Positions 16,698-24,835 of a stretch of DNA of 64,000 nt are shown here, one piece after another. This stretch comes from Ruminococcus sp. GTDB taxonomy: Bacteria > Bacillota > Clostridia > Oscillospirales > Ruminococcaceae. The stretch spans positions 124,001 through 188,000 of the forward strand of contig JAJBSV010000002.1 in the NCBI GenBank assembly GCA_020861185.1. Direction: 5' to 3'. The position numbers and the translations under genes are program-made. Under the pieces are notes generated by a model, which was given only the letters and a program-made list of their open reading frames with translations, made no database searches and was not told the DNA's origin. The first letter of the stretch is position 1, and each line of letters opens with the position of its first letter.

Positions 16698-17610
16698 TTG
16701 GTTACGAAAAATGTGAGCTTTGCCCGAGAAGATGCCGGGTAAACCGACACGTTGCCGTCGGCTTCTGCGGGCAGAGCGACAAGATAAGAATTGCAAGAGC
16801 GGCTCTCCACCTTTGGGAAGAGCCGTGTATTTCCATTGGCAACGGTTCGGGTGCCGTCTTCTTCTCCGGCTGTACCCTTCGGTGCTGTTTTTGCCAGAAT
16901 CACGAGATTTCGCACGAAGGCAAGGGCTATACTGTCTCTACAGACGAACTCGCGGAGATTTTTCTGAGGCTTCAGAGTGAAGGCGCCGAGAATATAAATC
17001 TCGTCAGCCCGACACCGTTTGTGCCGTCGATTATTGAGGCGCTCAACATGGTTCGGGATGAGCTCAATATTCCCGTAGTCTATAACTGCGGAGGATTCGA
17101 AAGCGTCGAAACGATTAGGGCGCTTGAGGGCTATGTCGATATCTATTTGCCGGATGTCAAGTACTTTTCGGATGAGTATGCGGAAGAGTATTCCGGCTGT
17201 GCAGATGGTTATTTTGAGACGGCGATTTCGGCTGTCAGAGAGATGCAGAAGCAGGTCGGCAAGCCCAGATTCGATGAAAACGGCAAGCTCTTAAAAGGCG
17301 TGATAGTCCGTCACATGGTGCTCCCTACCCTGCGTAAGGATTCTATGGCAGTGCTTAAATCTCTTCGGGAGAATTTCGAGCCGGACGAGATACTTTTAAG
17401 CCTGATGTGTCAGTATGTGCCGATGTATCGGGCGACGACCAAGGAAAAATACAAAAAATCAACCGTCGTGTGTCGACGTTTGAATATAACAGCGTGCTTG
17501 ATTACGTCCGAGGGCTCGGGTTTGATGGGTACTCGCAGGAGAGAAGTTCTTCCGACGAGTGCTTCGTGCCGGAGTTTTTTGGGAGCAATGAATTGGAGGA
17601 AAGAACATGA
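16694..17610 (+). pseudogene. PflX-like radical SAM protein, frameshifted near its end
   Basis: COG1313-type radical SAM enzyme related to pyruvate-formate-lyase activase. It has a four-Cys N-terminal motif (C7, C10, C14, C25), the [4Fe-4S] motif CTLRCCFC (C60, C64, C67) and the family blocks NINLVSPTPFVP and VDIYLPDVKY. At an A6 run (17453-17458, codons 254-255) the frame is wrong: one more A would give KKINRRVSTFEYNSVLDYV and the normal C-terminus ending in TGA at 17608-17610. That stop overlaps the next gene's ATG as ATGA, the coupling expected of the intact gene. As written, translation runs to 17623 with an unrelated 52-residue tail. Target protein unknown. Confidence 0.88.
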
Positions 17611-19214
17611 AACCCGTATTTGAAACCATCAAAAAGTATCTTCCGAAGGCGAAGAAGGAGTTTGCGGCGGTTATCGTTTATGTATTGGCGATAACGGCGC
17701 TTGAGGCAACTCTCACAGTACTAATGAGCAGGATTATTTCGGAGGCGGAAATCAGAGGGACGATAGCGTTTCTTCTGCTGGCGCTTGGTGGATTTCTCCT
17801 GCTTCTCTTGCTCGATTGCCTGCTCTCGATTGGAAAATACCAGGCGCAGGACAGGCTCGGCGGAGCGTTCTTAGAAGCCATGAGAACGGACATGTACAGA
17901 GCCGTTGAGAAGGCGGACTATCAGTCGCTCATCTCAATCGGCAAGGACAAGCTGAAGCACATTTTCTATTCGGATGTCCTCGACGTCTTCCGAATCGTCG
18001 GGAACTATATCGGGTATATACTCTTAAATTTAGTATTGCTTATTTCTTTCCTGATAGTTTCGGCGTTCGTAAACGCAAGTTTAGCTGTATTTCTCTTAGT
18101 GGCGGCGATTATCGGGTTTGCGATTTCGTGGTTCTCAAGAAGGTTGATTATGAAACGTTCAGCCGGGGTGAATCAGATGATGAAGGCAGACCACAACGAG
18201 CTCAATGATTTCGTCGACTCTATCGAGCTTGTCAAGACGCATTCTTTGGGCGACTATTTCGTCGAGCGGCAGAAAAAGAGCCTCTGGGGATTCATAAATG
18301 CCTCGCTCGATGCCGATGCCGTCATGGTCGGGCTGAATACACTCAGCACAAATTACTATCAGCTGATTTACTTAGGCGTTGCGGCGTTCTTAAGCATGAC
18401 CGTGAACGGGAGCGACGCCGGTAGCCTCGCCTTCTTCCTCTTTGCGACGCAAAAGATTATTTCCTACAGCTCGAATCTTGAGACGGCTGTTTATATGGTG
18501 ATGCGGATGGCGCCGGCATTCGGAAACGTGAATAAGATTTTTGAGACGAAGCAGGAGGACGGCGACAAAGAGATTTCGGGCATCGACAAAATTGAGCTTA
18601 AGAACGTCTCGTTTTCGTATAACGGCGGCGACGATTACGTCATCAGGAACCAGTCACAGGTGTTCGAAAAGGGCGACATCGTGCGGCTTTCGGGCGCAAA
18701 CGGAAGCGGAAAGTCGACATATGTCAAGCTTCTCGTGAATCTTCTGAAGCCCACCGACGGCGAGCTCCTTGTGAACGGGATGCCTGCCGAGGAAATCAGG
18801 CGGGAGAGCCTTTACAAGCACATTCTCTACATCAGTCAGGACGAGATTCTCCTCAACGACAGCGCAAAGAACTATATCGAAGAGATTACGGGGATTGAGC
18901 TTTCGGACGGCGACTTCAATGGTCTTCTTAAGCAGGTTGACCTCCCCGAAGATCTCCCCGACATCGAAATGGGTGGCAAGAACCTTTCGGGCGGGCAGAG
19001 AAAGAAGCTTATGCTAATAAACCTGATTTTACGGTGGCAGGGCTCGTCGGTCATAATCCTTGATGAGCTCGAGAACGCGCTCGATGCCGGAACCCGTGAA
19101 TTTGCAAGCGAGCTCCTTGACACTATCTATAAAGACAGAGCGAATCACATTATTTTCAGGATTTCGCACATCGACGACGGCACGGTTGCCGTGAACAAGC
19201 AGATTGCTCTTTAA
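17607..19214 (+). CDS. ABC exporter (permease-ATPase fusion)
   Basis: 535 residues with six membrane helices in the first about 300 residues and a C-terminal ATPase: Walker A GANGSGKST, signature LSGGQRKKL, Walker B VIILDELENALD, H-loop FRISHID. The usual DEPTSALD after Walker B is DELENALD, a modest change that keeps the catalytic Glu. It resembles half-size export ATPases of the peptide/lipid class and would act as a homodimer. It is coupled to the radical SAM gene through ATGA, so a link between the two is possible, but no peptide substrate gene is seen nearby. A terminator follows at once. Confidence 0.88.
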   Translation: MKPVFETIKKYLPKAKKEFAAVIVYVLAITALEATLTVLMSRIISEAEIRGTIAFLLLALGGFLLLLLLDCLLSIGKYQAQDRLGGAFLEAMRTDMYRAVEKADYQSLISIGKDKLKHIFYSDVLDVFRIVGNYIGYILLNLVLLISFLIVSAFVNASLAVFLLVAAIIGFAISWFSRRLIMKRSAGVNQMMKADHNELNDFVDSIELVKTHSLGDYFVERQKKSLWGFINASLDADAVMVGLNTLSTNYYQLIYLGVAAFLSMTVNGSDAGSLAFFLFATQKIISYSSNLETAVYMVMRMAPAFGNVNKIFETKQEDGDKEISGIDKIELKNVSFSYNGGDDYVIRNQSQVFEKGDIVRLSGANGSGKSTYVKLLVNLLKPTDGELLVNGMPAEEIRRESLYKHILYISQDEILLNDSAKNYIEEITGIELSDGDFNGLLKQVDLPEDLPDIEMGGKNLSGGQRKKLMLINLILRWQGSSVIILDELENALDAGTREFASELLDTIYKDRANHIIFRISHIDDGTVAVNKQIAL

Positions 19215-19222
19215 ACTTAAAC

Positions 19223-19254
19223 GCCTCCCTACACGAAACGGGAGGCACTTTTTT
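19223..19254 (+). terminator. Terminator of the lrp-ispE-ABC operon
   Basis: GCCTCCC (19223-19229), 10-base loop, GGGAGGC (19240-19246), then ACTTTTTTC. Confidence 0.85.
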
Positions 19255-19325
19255 CAAAAAATCTTTCCTCGGAGCGTAGTATCCGCGAAAATTCGGGTAC
19301 TGTAATAGTGAAAGGAGGAATTGAC

Positions 19326-19883
19326 ATGGATGACGAGAAGATTATCGGGCTATTTTTCGAACGATCGGAGTCGGCTATAGACGAACTTGACCGGAAATAC
19401 GGTAGTCTTTGCAGGAGCGTATCGAAGAACGTTTTAGGGAGCGAGGAGGACGCCGCCGAGGCAGTCAACGATACATATCTGGCGGTCTGGAACCAGGTTC
19501 CTCCCGAAAAACCGGAGAACCTGCTCGGCTATGTTCTTAAAATCACGAAGAACCGGTCTTTGAACATCCTGAGAAACAGAAGCGCTCAGAAAAGGAACAG
19601 CTTCTATCAGGTGGCACTTGATGAGCTCGAAGAGTGCCTCCCCGGGAATTCGAGTATCGAGGCGGAAATTGACTTCAAAGAGCTCTCGGAAGCGGTCGAC
19701 AGCTTCCTCGAAACGCTCTCGCAGGAAAACCGGGTCATCTTCCTACGGCGCTACTGGTTCTCGGACAGCCTGAAGGACATAGCAAAACTCACCGGACTGA
19801 CGGAAAAGACGGTCTCGGTAAGGCTGGTAAGAATCCGGAAAAAGCTGAAAAGCTACTTAAGCGAAAGGAGATTTTTTGAATGA
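19326..19883 (+). CDS. ECF-type RNA polymerase sigma factor (first of two)
   Basis: 185 residues: sigma-2 region (about 12-80, with AAEAVNDTYLAVW) and sigma-4 region (about 125-180, QENRVIFLRRYWFSDSLKDIAKLTGLTEKTVSVRLVRIRKKL). The ATG at 19326 is used because AAAGGAGG ends 8 bases before it; an in-frame GTG at 19308 would place the ribosome site inside the coding sequence. It overlaps the membrane protein that follows by 4 bases (ATGA), the standard arrangement for an ECF factor and its anti-sigma partner. Promoter not clearly seen; the element found at the second ECF gene is absent here. Confidence 0.9.
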   Translation: MDDEKIIGLFFERSESAIDELDRKYGSLCRSVSKNVLGSEEDAAEAVNDTYLAVWNQVPPEKPENLLGYVLKITKNRSLNILRNRSAQKRNSFYQVALDELEECLPGNSSIEAEIDFKELSEAVDSFLETLSQENRVIFLRRYWFSDSLKDIAKLTGLTEKTVSVRLVRIRKKLKSYLSERRFFE

Positions 19884-20941
19884 ACAAAAATGTAGAAAAG
19901 CTTTCCACTGCCATTGACATGGTGGATGAAAAGTACCTTGCGGAAGCGGCGGAATATCAGCCCGCGGTGCACAGAATCAGACACACAAAACTGCTCATTG
20001 CGGCGGTGATTGCGACTGTTTCTGTCCTCATGATGGGAGCGGGAATCCTCGTTGCACATGAGGGCATCGCCGAAAGTCTCAAATTAGAGCAAGAGATTAT
20101 TACCGGCAGAGAAATCAGTGACGAAGTTTACGAGGATATGCTGGAGTCGGAGCAATACGTCGGCACAACCGAGAGCGCAGACGAACTGACAATCACAGTA
20201 GAATCCGCAACAGTGACTGATTTCAGGATAAATGTGCTTCTCAAGGTCGAGGGCAGTGATGAAAAATATCCTCTTGAAGGGTACGGTGCAAGGATGTACG
20301 GCTCGTTCATAGACTTCTCTACAGGCGGTTTATCCTATGATGGCGTTCATAGTGACGGTGCTACCTACTACGTTGCCCGCGCCACATATGACTATATAGG
20401 CGACCCAGATGCCACAGAACTGGATGTTACTCTGAAGATAACCAAGGGTGAAGAACACACTGAGATTTGCTCAATCGACTTTACCGTTGATAGAGTTCCG
20501 GGCGAAACCATTGAAGTTATCCCCGAGGGCGAGTCGGTAGCTGTCACCGTCAGAATGAGATACATGGACTGGACACAAGAATTTGCAACAGATGGTGTGA
20601 TAAACGAAATATACTACGATTTAATCACCCGTGATGTAACCGACATTTCTCTTCAGGAAGGCGGAATGTATATCACCTATGATAACGATACTGCTATTCT
20701 TCCCGACACTTTCGGTGTTGACAAATACTACATAGACACCGAATACGATGGCGGTTTCGATTCGATATATATCGTCATGAATGACGGCACTATAATCAAG
20801 CCTGTCGAGGGAGGAACGACCGAATCGGTACTTGGACAGCCTGTTATAACATGGAGATACGTCTGGTCAGCGACGATTGACATTGACAATGTGGCATATA
20901 TCCAAATCGGGTATACCAGTATTCCCGTAGCGCAAGATTGA
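19880..20941 (+). CDS. Membrane protein, probable anti-sigma/sensor partner of the ECF factor
   Basis: 353 residues: a short cytoplasmic N-terminus (1-35), one membrane helix (about 36-59, LLIAAVIATVSVLMMGAGILVA) and a large acidic extracellular region of mostly beta strands. This shape and the 4-base overlap with the sigma gene suggest it holds the sigma factor at the membrane, as DUF4179-type partners are thought to do. I cannot assign a named family with certainty. Ribosome site AAAGGAGA 8 bases before the ATG. Confidence 0.7.
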   Translation: MNKNVEKLSTAIDMVDEKYLAEAAEYQPAVHRIRHTKLLIAAVIATVSVLMMGAGILVAHEGIAESLKLEQEIITGREISDEVYEDMLESEQYVGTTESADELTITVESATVTDFRINVLLKVEGSDEKYPLEGYGARMYGSFIDFSTGGLSYDGVHSDGATYYVARATYDYIGDPDATELDVTLKITKGEEHTEICSIDFTVDRVPGETIEVIPEGESVAVTVRMRYMDWTQEFATDGVINEIYYDLITRDVTDISLQEGGMYITYDNDTAILPDTFGVDKYYIDTEYDGGFDSIYIVMNDGTIIKPVEGGTTESVLGQPVITWRYVWSATIDIDNVAYIQIGYTSIPVAQD

Positions 20942-20950
20942 CTGACATAA

Positions 20951-20973
20951 GCAGATGACGGGAATCTGAACCC
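20951..20973 (-). repeat. Degenerate copy of the tRNA-Gly 3' end
   Basis: 22 of 23 bases match the T-arm and acceptor end of the tRNA-Gly at 21095-21116, with one extra base in the T-loop. The rest of a tRNA is missing. Direct repeats of a tRNA 3' end are typical integration scars, here only about 120 bases apart. Confidence 0.75.
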
Positions 20974-20974
20974 A

Positions 20975-21024
20975 TTAGTTCGCCTTCGGCGAACTAAACA
21001 AGTTGTGGCTTCGCTACAACTTGT
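20975..21024. repeat. Two tandem perfect hairpins
   Basis: TTAGTTCGCC-ttc-GGCGAACTAA (20975-20997) followed by ACAAGTTGT, 9 bases, ACAACTTGT (20998-21024). Neither is followed by a T-run, so they look like intergenic repeat modules rather than terminators. Confidence 0.7.
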
Positions 21025-21053
21025 CACGAGCTCTTGCAACTGTCACCCATTCC

Positions 21054-21086
21054 AAAAGAAGACCCCCAGCCTTTGGCTGAGGGTCT
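21054..21086 (-). terminator. Terminator downstream of the tRNA pair
   Basis: On the minus strand AGACCC...GGGTCT with an inner AGCC/GGCT stem, followed by TTCTTTT, immediately past the tRNA-Gly 3' end. Confidence 0.75.
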
Positions 21087-21090
21087 CTTT

Positions 21091-21164
21091 TGGAGCAGAT
21101 GACGGGAATCGAACCCGCATATTCAGCTTGGGAAGCTGATGTTCTGCCACTGAACTACATCTGC
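21091..21164 (-). tRNA. tRNA-Gly (CCC)
   Basis: Acceptor stem GCAGATG/CATCTGC, anticodon loop TTCCCAA on a TCAGC/GCTGA stem, T-arm with GTTCGATTC, discriminator T and an encoded CCA. The anticodon is CCC. It sits 18 bases after tRNA-Leu on the same strand. Confidence 0.93.
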
Positions 21165-21182
21165 ATTCATTGGCGGGAGAAA

Positions 21183-21265
21183 TGGTGCACCTGACAGGAC
21201 TTGAACCTGCACGCGAAAGCAATAGAACCTAAATCTATCGTGTCTGCCAATTCCACCACAGGTGC
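21183..21265 (-). tRNA. tRNA-Leu (TAG)
   Basis: Acceptor stem GCACCTG/CAGGTGC, anticodon loop TTTAGGT on ATAGA/TCTAT (anticodon TAG), a long variable arm (TGCTTTCGCG) typical of leucine tRNAs, T-loop GTTCAAGTC, and an encoded CCA. Length 83 bases. Confidence 0.93.
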
Positions 21266-21376
21266 ATTCCCTGCTCTTGCCCGTGGGAATTCCCGCAGGG
21301 ATTATTATAGCACTTGGATGGGAAATTGTCAACGGCGGATTTTGACGAAAAAGTTTTTTAAAAATTTTTTGGAGAG

Positions 21377-21410
21377 TGCAATAATTTGCCGCCCTGATGT
21401 GTTTTAGTAG
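21377..21410 (+). promoter_or_regulatory. ECF-type promoter element, copy A (lipoprotein)
   Basis: TGCAATAAT-TT-GCC... then TGATGTGTTTTAGTAG. TGCAAT and GTGT are 16 bases apart. Nearly identical to elements at 58613-58646 and 38011-38046 (minus); about 40 bases before the lipoprotein ATG. Confidence 0.8.
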
Positions 21411-21439
21411 TATAGAAATATACCCAAGGAGGCAATAAA

Positions 21440-22252
21440 ATGAAAAGATTTGTACTTATTCTGACGGCGATGGCTCTCGTCCTGACCCTCTGCGCCTGCA
21501 CAATCGTTGAGCCGAACCCCGAGGACCCGGTCGAAGACGCTATAGGAGACGCCGTGGGAGGCGTTATCAACGATGTCGAAGATATCGAGGTTGAAGACCC
21601 AGTCGCAGAGGAAGAAGAAGTCATAGGAATCGTGAACGGCGAAGAAGTTTACGACGGCGAAAGCCCATTCACTATCAACATAGTTGACCCAGACAACGTC
21701 AGCGACAATGCGATTTATATCGAAACCGCAGAAATTTCCGAGGAAGCTATAAATTATGTCATCGACCAACTTGAACACATGAGTTCGGGAGTTATCACAT
21801 CATTGGGTTACTCTGAGGATATTGTGAACGGTATGAGTGTTGCGACCGGCATAAGACCTTATAATGGCAGTACGGGAGAGTACTACGACACATTTTACTA
21901 TTTCCCTATCATGTATGGTGATGAGGTTGTTTCGATGGCTATCTCCTCGAATAGCGATGGCAACTATGGCTTCCAGTTCGGTAGTTGCTCGGAAGCAACA
22001 GCCATGAACTATATTGAGACCTCTGCTGAGAACCCTGCTATGCTCGTTTACTTCGATGACCGCAACGGCGGATATTTCGTCACCACTAAATCCGCATGGA
22101 AATTCGTGGAAGATGAAAACGGGTCTTATGAAATCGCCGAGGAGGATATACCAGATTACATCAGAGAGATAATGAACCGGGAAGTGAATCCGGATAATGT
22201 CGTGGCTGTGTATAGGGCGGTTGTTACGACCGAAGAACTTATTGATGATTGA
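21440..22252 (+). CDS. Acidic surface lipoprotein, predicted ECF-regulon member
   Basis: 270 residues with a lipoprotein signal peptide (lipobox LCAC, Cys about 20), then a very acidic Pro/Val/Glu linker (EDPVEDAIGD..., VEDPVAEEEEV, about 28-58) and a globular domain of about 200 residues that I do not recognise. It would be anchored on the outer face of the membrane. AAGGAGG precedes the ATG. The upstream 34-base element is shared with the second ECF sigma gene (58.7 kb) and with the NPTTG surface protein (38 kb). The acidic EDPVED motif also appears in the sigma factor's membrane partner. Confidence 0.75.
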   Translation: MKRFVLILTAMALVLTLCACTIVEPNPEDPVEDAIGDAVGGVINDVEDIEVEDPVAEEEEVIGIVNGEEVYDGESPFTINIVDPDNVSDNAIYIETAEISEEAINYVIDQLEHMSSGVITSLGYSEDIVNGMSVATGIRPYNGSTGEYYDTFYYFPIMYGDEVVSMAISSNSDGNYGFQFGSCSEATAMNYIETSAENPAMLVYFDDRNGGYFVTTKSAWKFVEDENGSYEIAEEDIPDYIREIMNREVNPDNVVAVYRAVVTTEELIDD

Positions 22253-22276
22253 TACAGTCGCATATACGCAAATCCC

Positions 22277-22312
22277 GAAAAATCCCTCTCCCGGAGTGGA
22301 GGGGATTTTTAT
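22277..22312. terminator. Bidirectional terminator, lipoprotein / toxin gene
   Basis: AAAAATCCCTC, 12-base loop, GAGGGGATTTTT, between two converging genes. Confidence 0.8.
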
Positions 22313-22713
22313 ATCCACAGATAATGCGAGACAAACTCTGCCGCTGTCAGTATTTCCGGCTTTTCGATTTCCACCGTCAGCAAATCCTTATCGCCGGTAA
22401 TCAGAACGTCGACATCCTCTATAATTGCCGAATAGAGCACCGGGTAGTCGTTCATGTCTCTGATTTCAAACAAGCCGCTCTTCATGACGTGAGGAGTGTA
22501 TGAAAATTCAAAATTGAGTTGGGACAGAAACTTGTCAACCGCATTCTTTTTCGTCGGAAATTTTCTGTCGGTTACAGCTTCCAACTCCTCAATTACAAAT
22601 GACGGAAGAACAAGAGTGTGCTCCCTCGTGACTGAGTCCAAAAGTAAGCTGAACTTCTCCGACGGAAAGAGTGCCATTGATATCAAGATGTTGGTGTCAA
22701 ACATTACTCGCAT
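22309..22713 (-). CDS. PIN-domain toxin (VapC-like ribonuclease)
   Basis: 134 residues. Acidic metal-binding set of the PIN fold is complete: D6 (MFDTN), E42/E43, D86 (RDMNDYP) and D108/D110 (ITGDKDLL). By family it cleaves RNA with Mg2+, and it resembles the group annotated as a putative toxin of PIN type with a C-terminal DNDxxxL block. Its start lies 10 bases inside the AbrB-type antitoxin gene, so the two are co-translated. Confidence 0.85.
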   Translation of the reverse strand: MRVMFDTNILISMALFPSEKFSLLLDSVTREHTLVLPSFVIEELEAVTDRKFPTKKNAVDKFLSQLNFEFSYTPHVMKSGLFEIRDMNDYPVLYSAIIEDVDVLITGDKDLLTVEIEKPEILTAAEFVSHYLWI

Positions 22714-22973
22714 CTGTATTCCCTGCTCTTCTCCTTGCGGATTTCTTTCACCATGTCCACGACGTCCTGTTCATCCTTGATGCCCTGCTCTTCCGCAACG
22801 CCGGAAAATGCGGACTGGAGATCCATCAGAGCGTTGAGCGAAGCGTTCATCATAACCACCTTATTGCCATCCTGAACAAACATAACCTTGTCGCCGTCTT
22901 TGACTCCCAAAAAACGACGGATTTCGATTGGAATTGTTATCTGTCCCTTGGAAGTTATCTTTGCAAGCTCCAT
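22704..22973 (-). CDS. AbrB/SpoVT-type antitoxin
   Basis: 89 residues. The N-terminal swapped-hairpin DNA-binding domain is clear (ITSKGQITIPIEIRRFLGVKDGDKV). The C-terminal half (about 50-89) is a charged helix that should bind the PIN toxin. AAAGGAGG precedes the ATG. The order antitoxin-toxin with a 10-base overlap is classic, and the antitoxin presumably represses the promoter at 23026-23054. Confidence 0.88.
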   Translation of the reverse strand: MELAKITSKGQITIPIEIRRFLGVKDGDKVMFVQDGNKVVMMNASLNALMDLQSAFSGVAEEQGIKDEQDVVDMVKEIRKEKSREYRCE

Positions 22974-23025
22974 TATAAAGCCTCCTTTTCAGCTATTCAT
23001 TGTATTCCGTGAATTCCTTACTTAT

Positions 23026-23054
23026 ATTATACTCGCTTCGAAACTATCTGTCAA
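23026..23054 (-). promoter_or_regulatory. Consensus promoter of the toxin-antitoxin pair
   Basis: TTGACA (23049-23054), 17-base spacer, TATAAT (23026-23031) on the minus strand: perfect consensus. A weak inverted repeat (ATTCA, 10 bases, TGAAT, near 22995-23014) lies between it and the start codon and could be the AbrB-type operator. Confidence 0.85.
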
Positions 23055-23107
23055 GAAAAAATCTCAACGATTTACACACTTTTTCACTCATTTTCTCAAG
23101 AAAACAG

Positions 23108-23136
23108 TTGAAAAGAGTGCGGATTTATTATATAAT
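23108..23136 (+). promoter_or_regulatory. Sigma-A promoter of the fucose-isomerase-like gene
   Basis: TTGAAA (23108-23113), 17-base spacer, TATAAT (23131-23136); leader of about 78 bases with a small CCGT/ACGG hairpin. Confidence 0.75.
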
Positions 23137-23220
23137 ATAGGTGCATGATTGCATACACGTTCTTTGTTGTCCGTTTTTATACGGAAGTAAAGAATGAAAA
23201 TATTTATTTGGAGGTATAGT

Positions 23221-24705
23221 ATGATAAACATTCCTGTTGTAAAGCTCGGTATTGTTGCCGTATCGCGTGACTGCTTCCCGATTCAGCTTTCTGAAAAGAG
23301 ACGCGCCGCAATCGCCGCCGAGTGCAAGGCAAAGAATCAGGACCTTTATGAGTGTCCCGTAACCGTTGAGAACGAGCTCGATATGCTCAAGGCTGTCGAG
23401 GACGTAAAGGCGGCAGGATGCAACGCACTCGTTGTATTCCTTGGTAACTTCGGTCCCGAGACTCCCGAAACACTTATTGCAAAGAACTTTGACGGTCCTT
23501 GCATGTTCGTTGCTGCCGCTGAGGGCGACGGAGACATGATTAACGGCAGAGGCGACGCTTATTGCGGCATGCTTAACTGCTCCTATAATCTCGGTCTTCG
23601 CAAGCTCAAGGGCTACATTCCCGAGTATCCCGTCGGAACCGCTGAGGACATCACGAAGATGATTGCCGAATTCGTTCCGATTGCAAGAGTTGTACTCGGT
23701 CTTAAGAACCTCAAGATTATCACCTTCGGTCCCCGTCCGCAGGACTTCTTCGCCTGCAACGCGCCTATCAACGGTCTTTATGAGTTGGGCGTTGAGATTG
23801 AAGAGAACAGCGAGCTCGACCTTCTCGTTTCCTACAAGGAGCACGCAGGAGATCCGAGAATCCCCGGTGTCTGCGCTGAAATGGCGGCTGAGATGGGCGA
23901 AGGCAAGTATTATCCCGACCTCAGCGAGAGAATGGCTCAGTTCGAGCTCACTCTTCTTGACTGGGCTGAGAACCACAAGGGTTCAAGACAGTATGTTGCA
24001 TTCGCAGACAAGTGCTGGCCCGCTTTCCCGAGTCAGTTCGGCTTTGAGCCCTGCTATGTAAACAGCCGCCTCTGCTCAAGAGGCATCCCCGTTTCCTGCG
24101 AGGTTGATATCTACGGTGCTCTTTCCGAGTACATCGGCATCTGCCTGACCGGCGACACCGTTACTCTTCTTGACATCAACAACAGCGTTCCTCAGTACAT
24201 ATATGACGAGGACAAGATTGCTGACCTCGGTTATAAGCTCACCGACACGTTCATGGGCTTCCACTGCGGCAATACTCCTTCCTGCAAGATGTGCGACGAC
24301 AGAGCCGTCAAGTATCAGCTCATCCAGCACAGACTTCTTGAACCTCAGGGCAGCGACCCCGACTTCACAAGAGGAACCCTCGAGGGCGACATCGCCGCTT
24401 CCGACATCACCTTCTACAGGCTTCAGTGCGACAGCGACGGCAAGCTTCACGCTTACATCGCTGAGGGCGAGATACTCCCTGTTGCTACCCGTTCGTTCGG
24501 CGGCATCGCAATCTTCGCAATCCCGGAGATGGGCAGATTCTATCGCCACGTTCTCATCCAGAAGAGATATCCTCACCACGGTGCGGTTGCGTTCAGCCAT
24601 TGCGGCAAGCTCATGTTCGAGGTTATGAAGTATCTCGGCATCGAGGACATTGCCTACAATCAGCCTGCTTCTCTTCCCTACCCGACCGAGAATCCTTTCG
24701 CCTGA
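23221..24705 (+). CDS. L-fucose/L-arabinose isomerase family protein
   Basis: 494 residues. The fold is that of the aldose-ketose isomerases FucI/AraA: an N-terminal Rossmann-like domain (LGIVAVSRDCFP), a second domain, and C-terminal metal-site features (a conserved Glu and His, FHCGNTPSC, GRFYRHVLIQKRYPHHGAVAFSHCG). Members of this Clostridial group are often left as isomerase-family because the true sugar is not known. It stands alone with its own promoter and a hairpin after it; no sugar kinase or transporter is adjacent. The ATG at 23221 is chosen because GGAGG precedes it by 6 bases; an in-frame start 27 bases upstream lies before the ribosome site. Confidence 0.8.
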   Translation: MINIPVVKLGIVAVSRDCFPIQLSEKRRAAIAAECKAKNQDLYECPVTVENELDMLKAVEDVKAAGCNALVVFLGNFGPETPETLIAKNFDGPCMFVAAAEGDGDMINGRGDAYCGMLNCSYNLGLRKLKGYIPEYPVGTAEDITKMIAEFVPIARVVLGLKNLKIITFGPRPQDFFACNAPINGLYELGVEIEENSELDLLVSYKEHAGDPRIPGVCAEMAAEMGEGKYYPDLSERMAQFELTLLDWAENHKGSRQYVAFADKCWPAFPSQFGFEPCYVNSRLCSRGIPVSCEVDIYGALSEYIGICLTGDTVTLLDINNSVPQYIYDEDKIADLGYKLTDTFMGFHCGNTPSCKMCDDRAVKYQLIQHRLLEPQGSDPDFTRGTLEGDIAASDITFYRLQCDSDGKLHAYIAEGEILPVATRSFGGIAIFAIPEMGRFYRHVLIQKRYPHHGAVAFSHCGKLMFEVMKYLGIEDIAYNQPASLPYPTENPFA

Positions 24706-24715
24706 TTTAATTCTT

Positions 24716-24744
24716 GTGCCCGCATGGGTTTCCTATGCGGGCAC
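24716..24744 (+). terminator. Hairpin after the fucose-isomerase-like gene
   Basis: GTGCCCGCAT, 9 bases, ATGCGGGCAC: perfect 10-bp stem, but with only a weak T-tract after it. Confidence 0.6.
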
Positions 24745-24766
24745 ACTTCAGATTGCCGGGAATAAC

Positions 24767-24791
24767 AAGTCTTCAAAGCTTTTGAAGACTT
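24767..24791. repeat. Near-perfect palindrome before pyk
   Basis: AAGTCTTCAA-AGCT-TTTGAAGACTT, 44 bases upstream of the pyk start. It could be a regulator site or a leader hairpin; no sigma-A promoter with good spacing is obvious around it. Confidence 0.6.
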
Positions 24792-24835
24792 ATTACTCTT
24801 GACAATTACTACAAGACTATTCGGAGGAATACATT

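Noticed and set aside
19308..19325. GTG start for the first ECF sigma factor
   Set aside because: The AAAGGAGG ribosome site lies inside this stretch, so the ATG at 19326 is the start.
19261..19325. A fourth copy of the ECF promoter element before the first sigma gene
   Set aside because: Only a loose likeness around GTACTGTAATAGTG; the TGCAAT box and spacing are absent.
20975..21024. Terminator for the first ECF operon
   Set aside because: Strong hairpins but no T-tract after either on the plus strand; treated as repeats instead.
24799..24804. TTGACA as the pyk promoter
   Set aside because: With 16-18 base spacing the -10 would overlap the CGGAGG ribosome site and has no TATAAT-like sequence.
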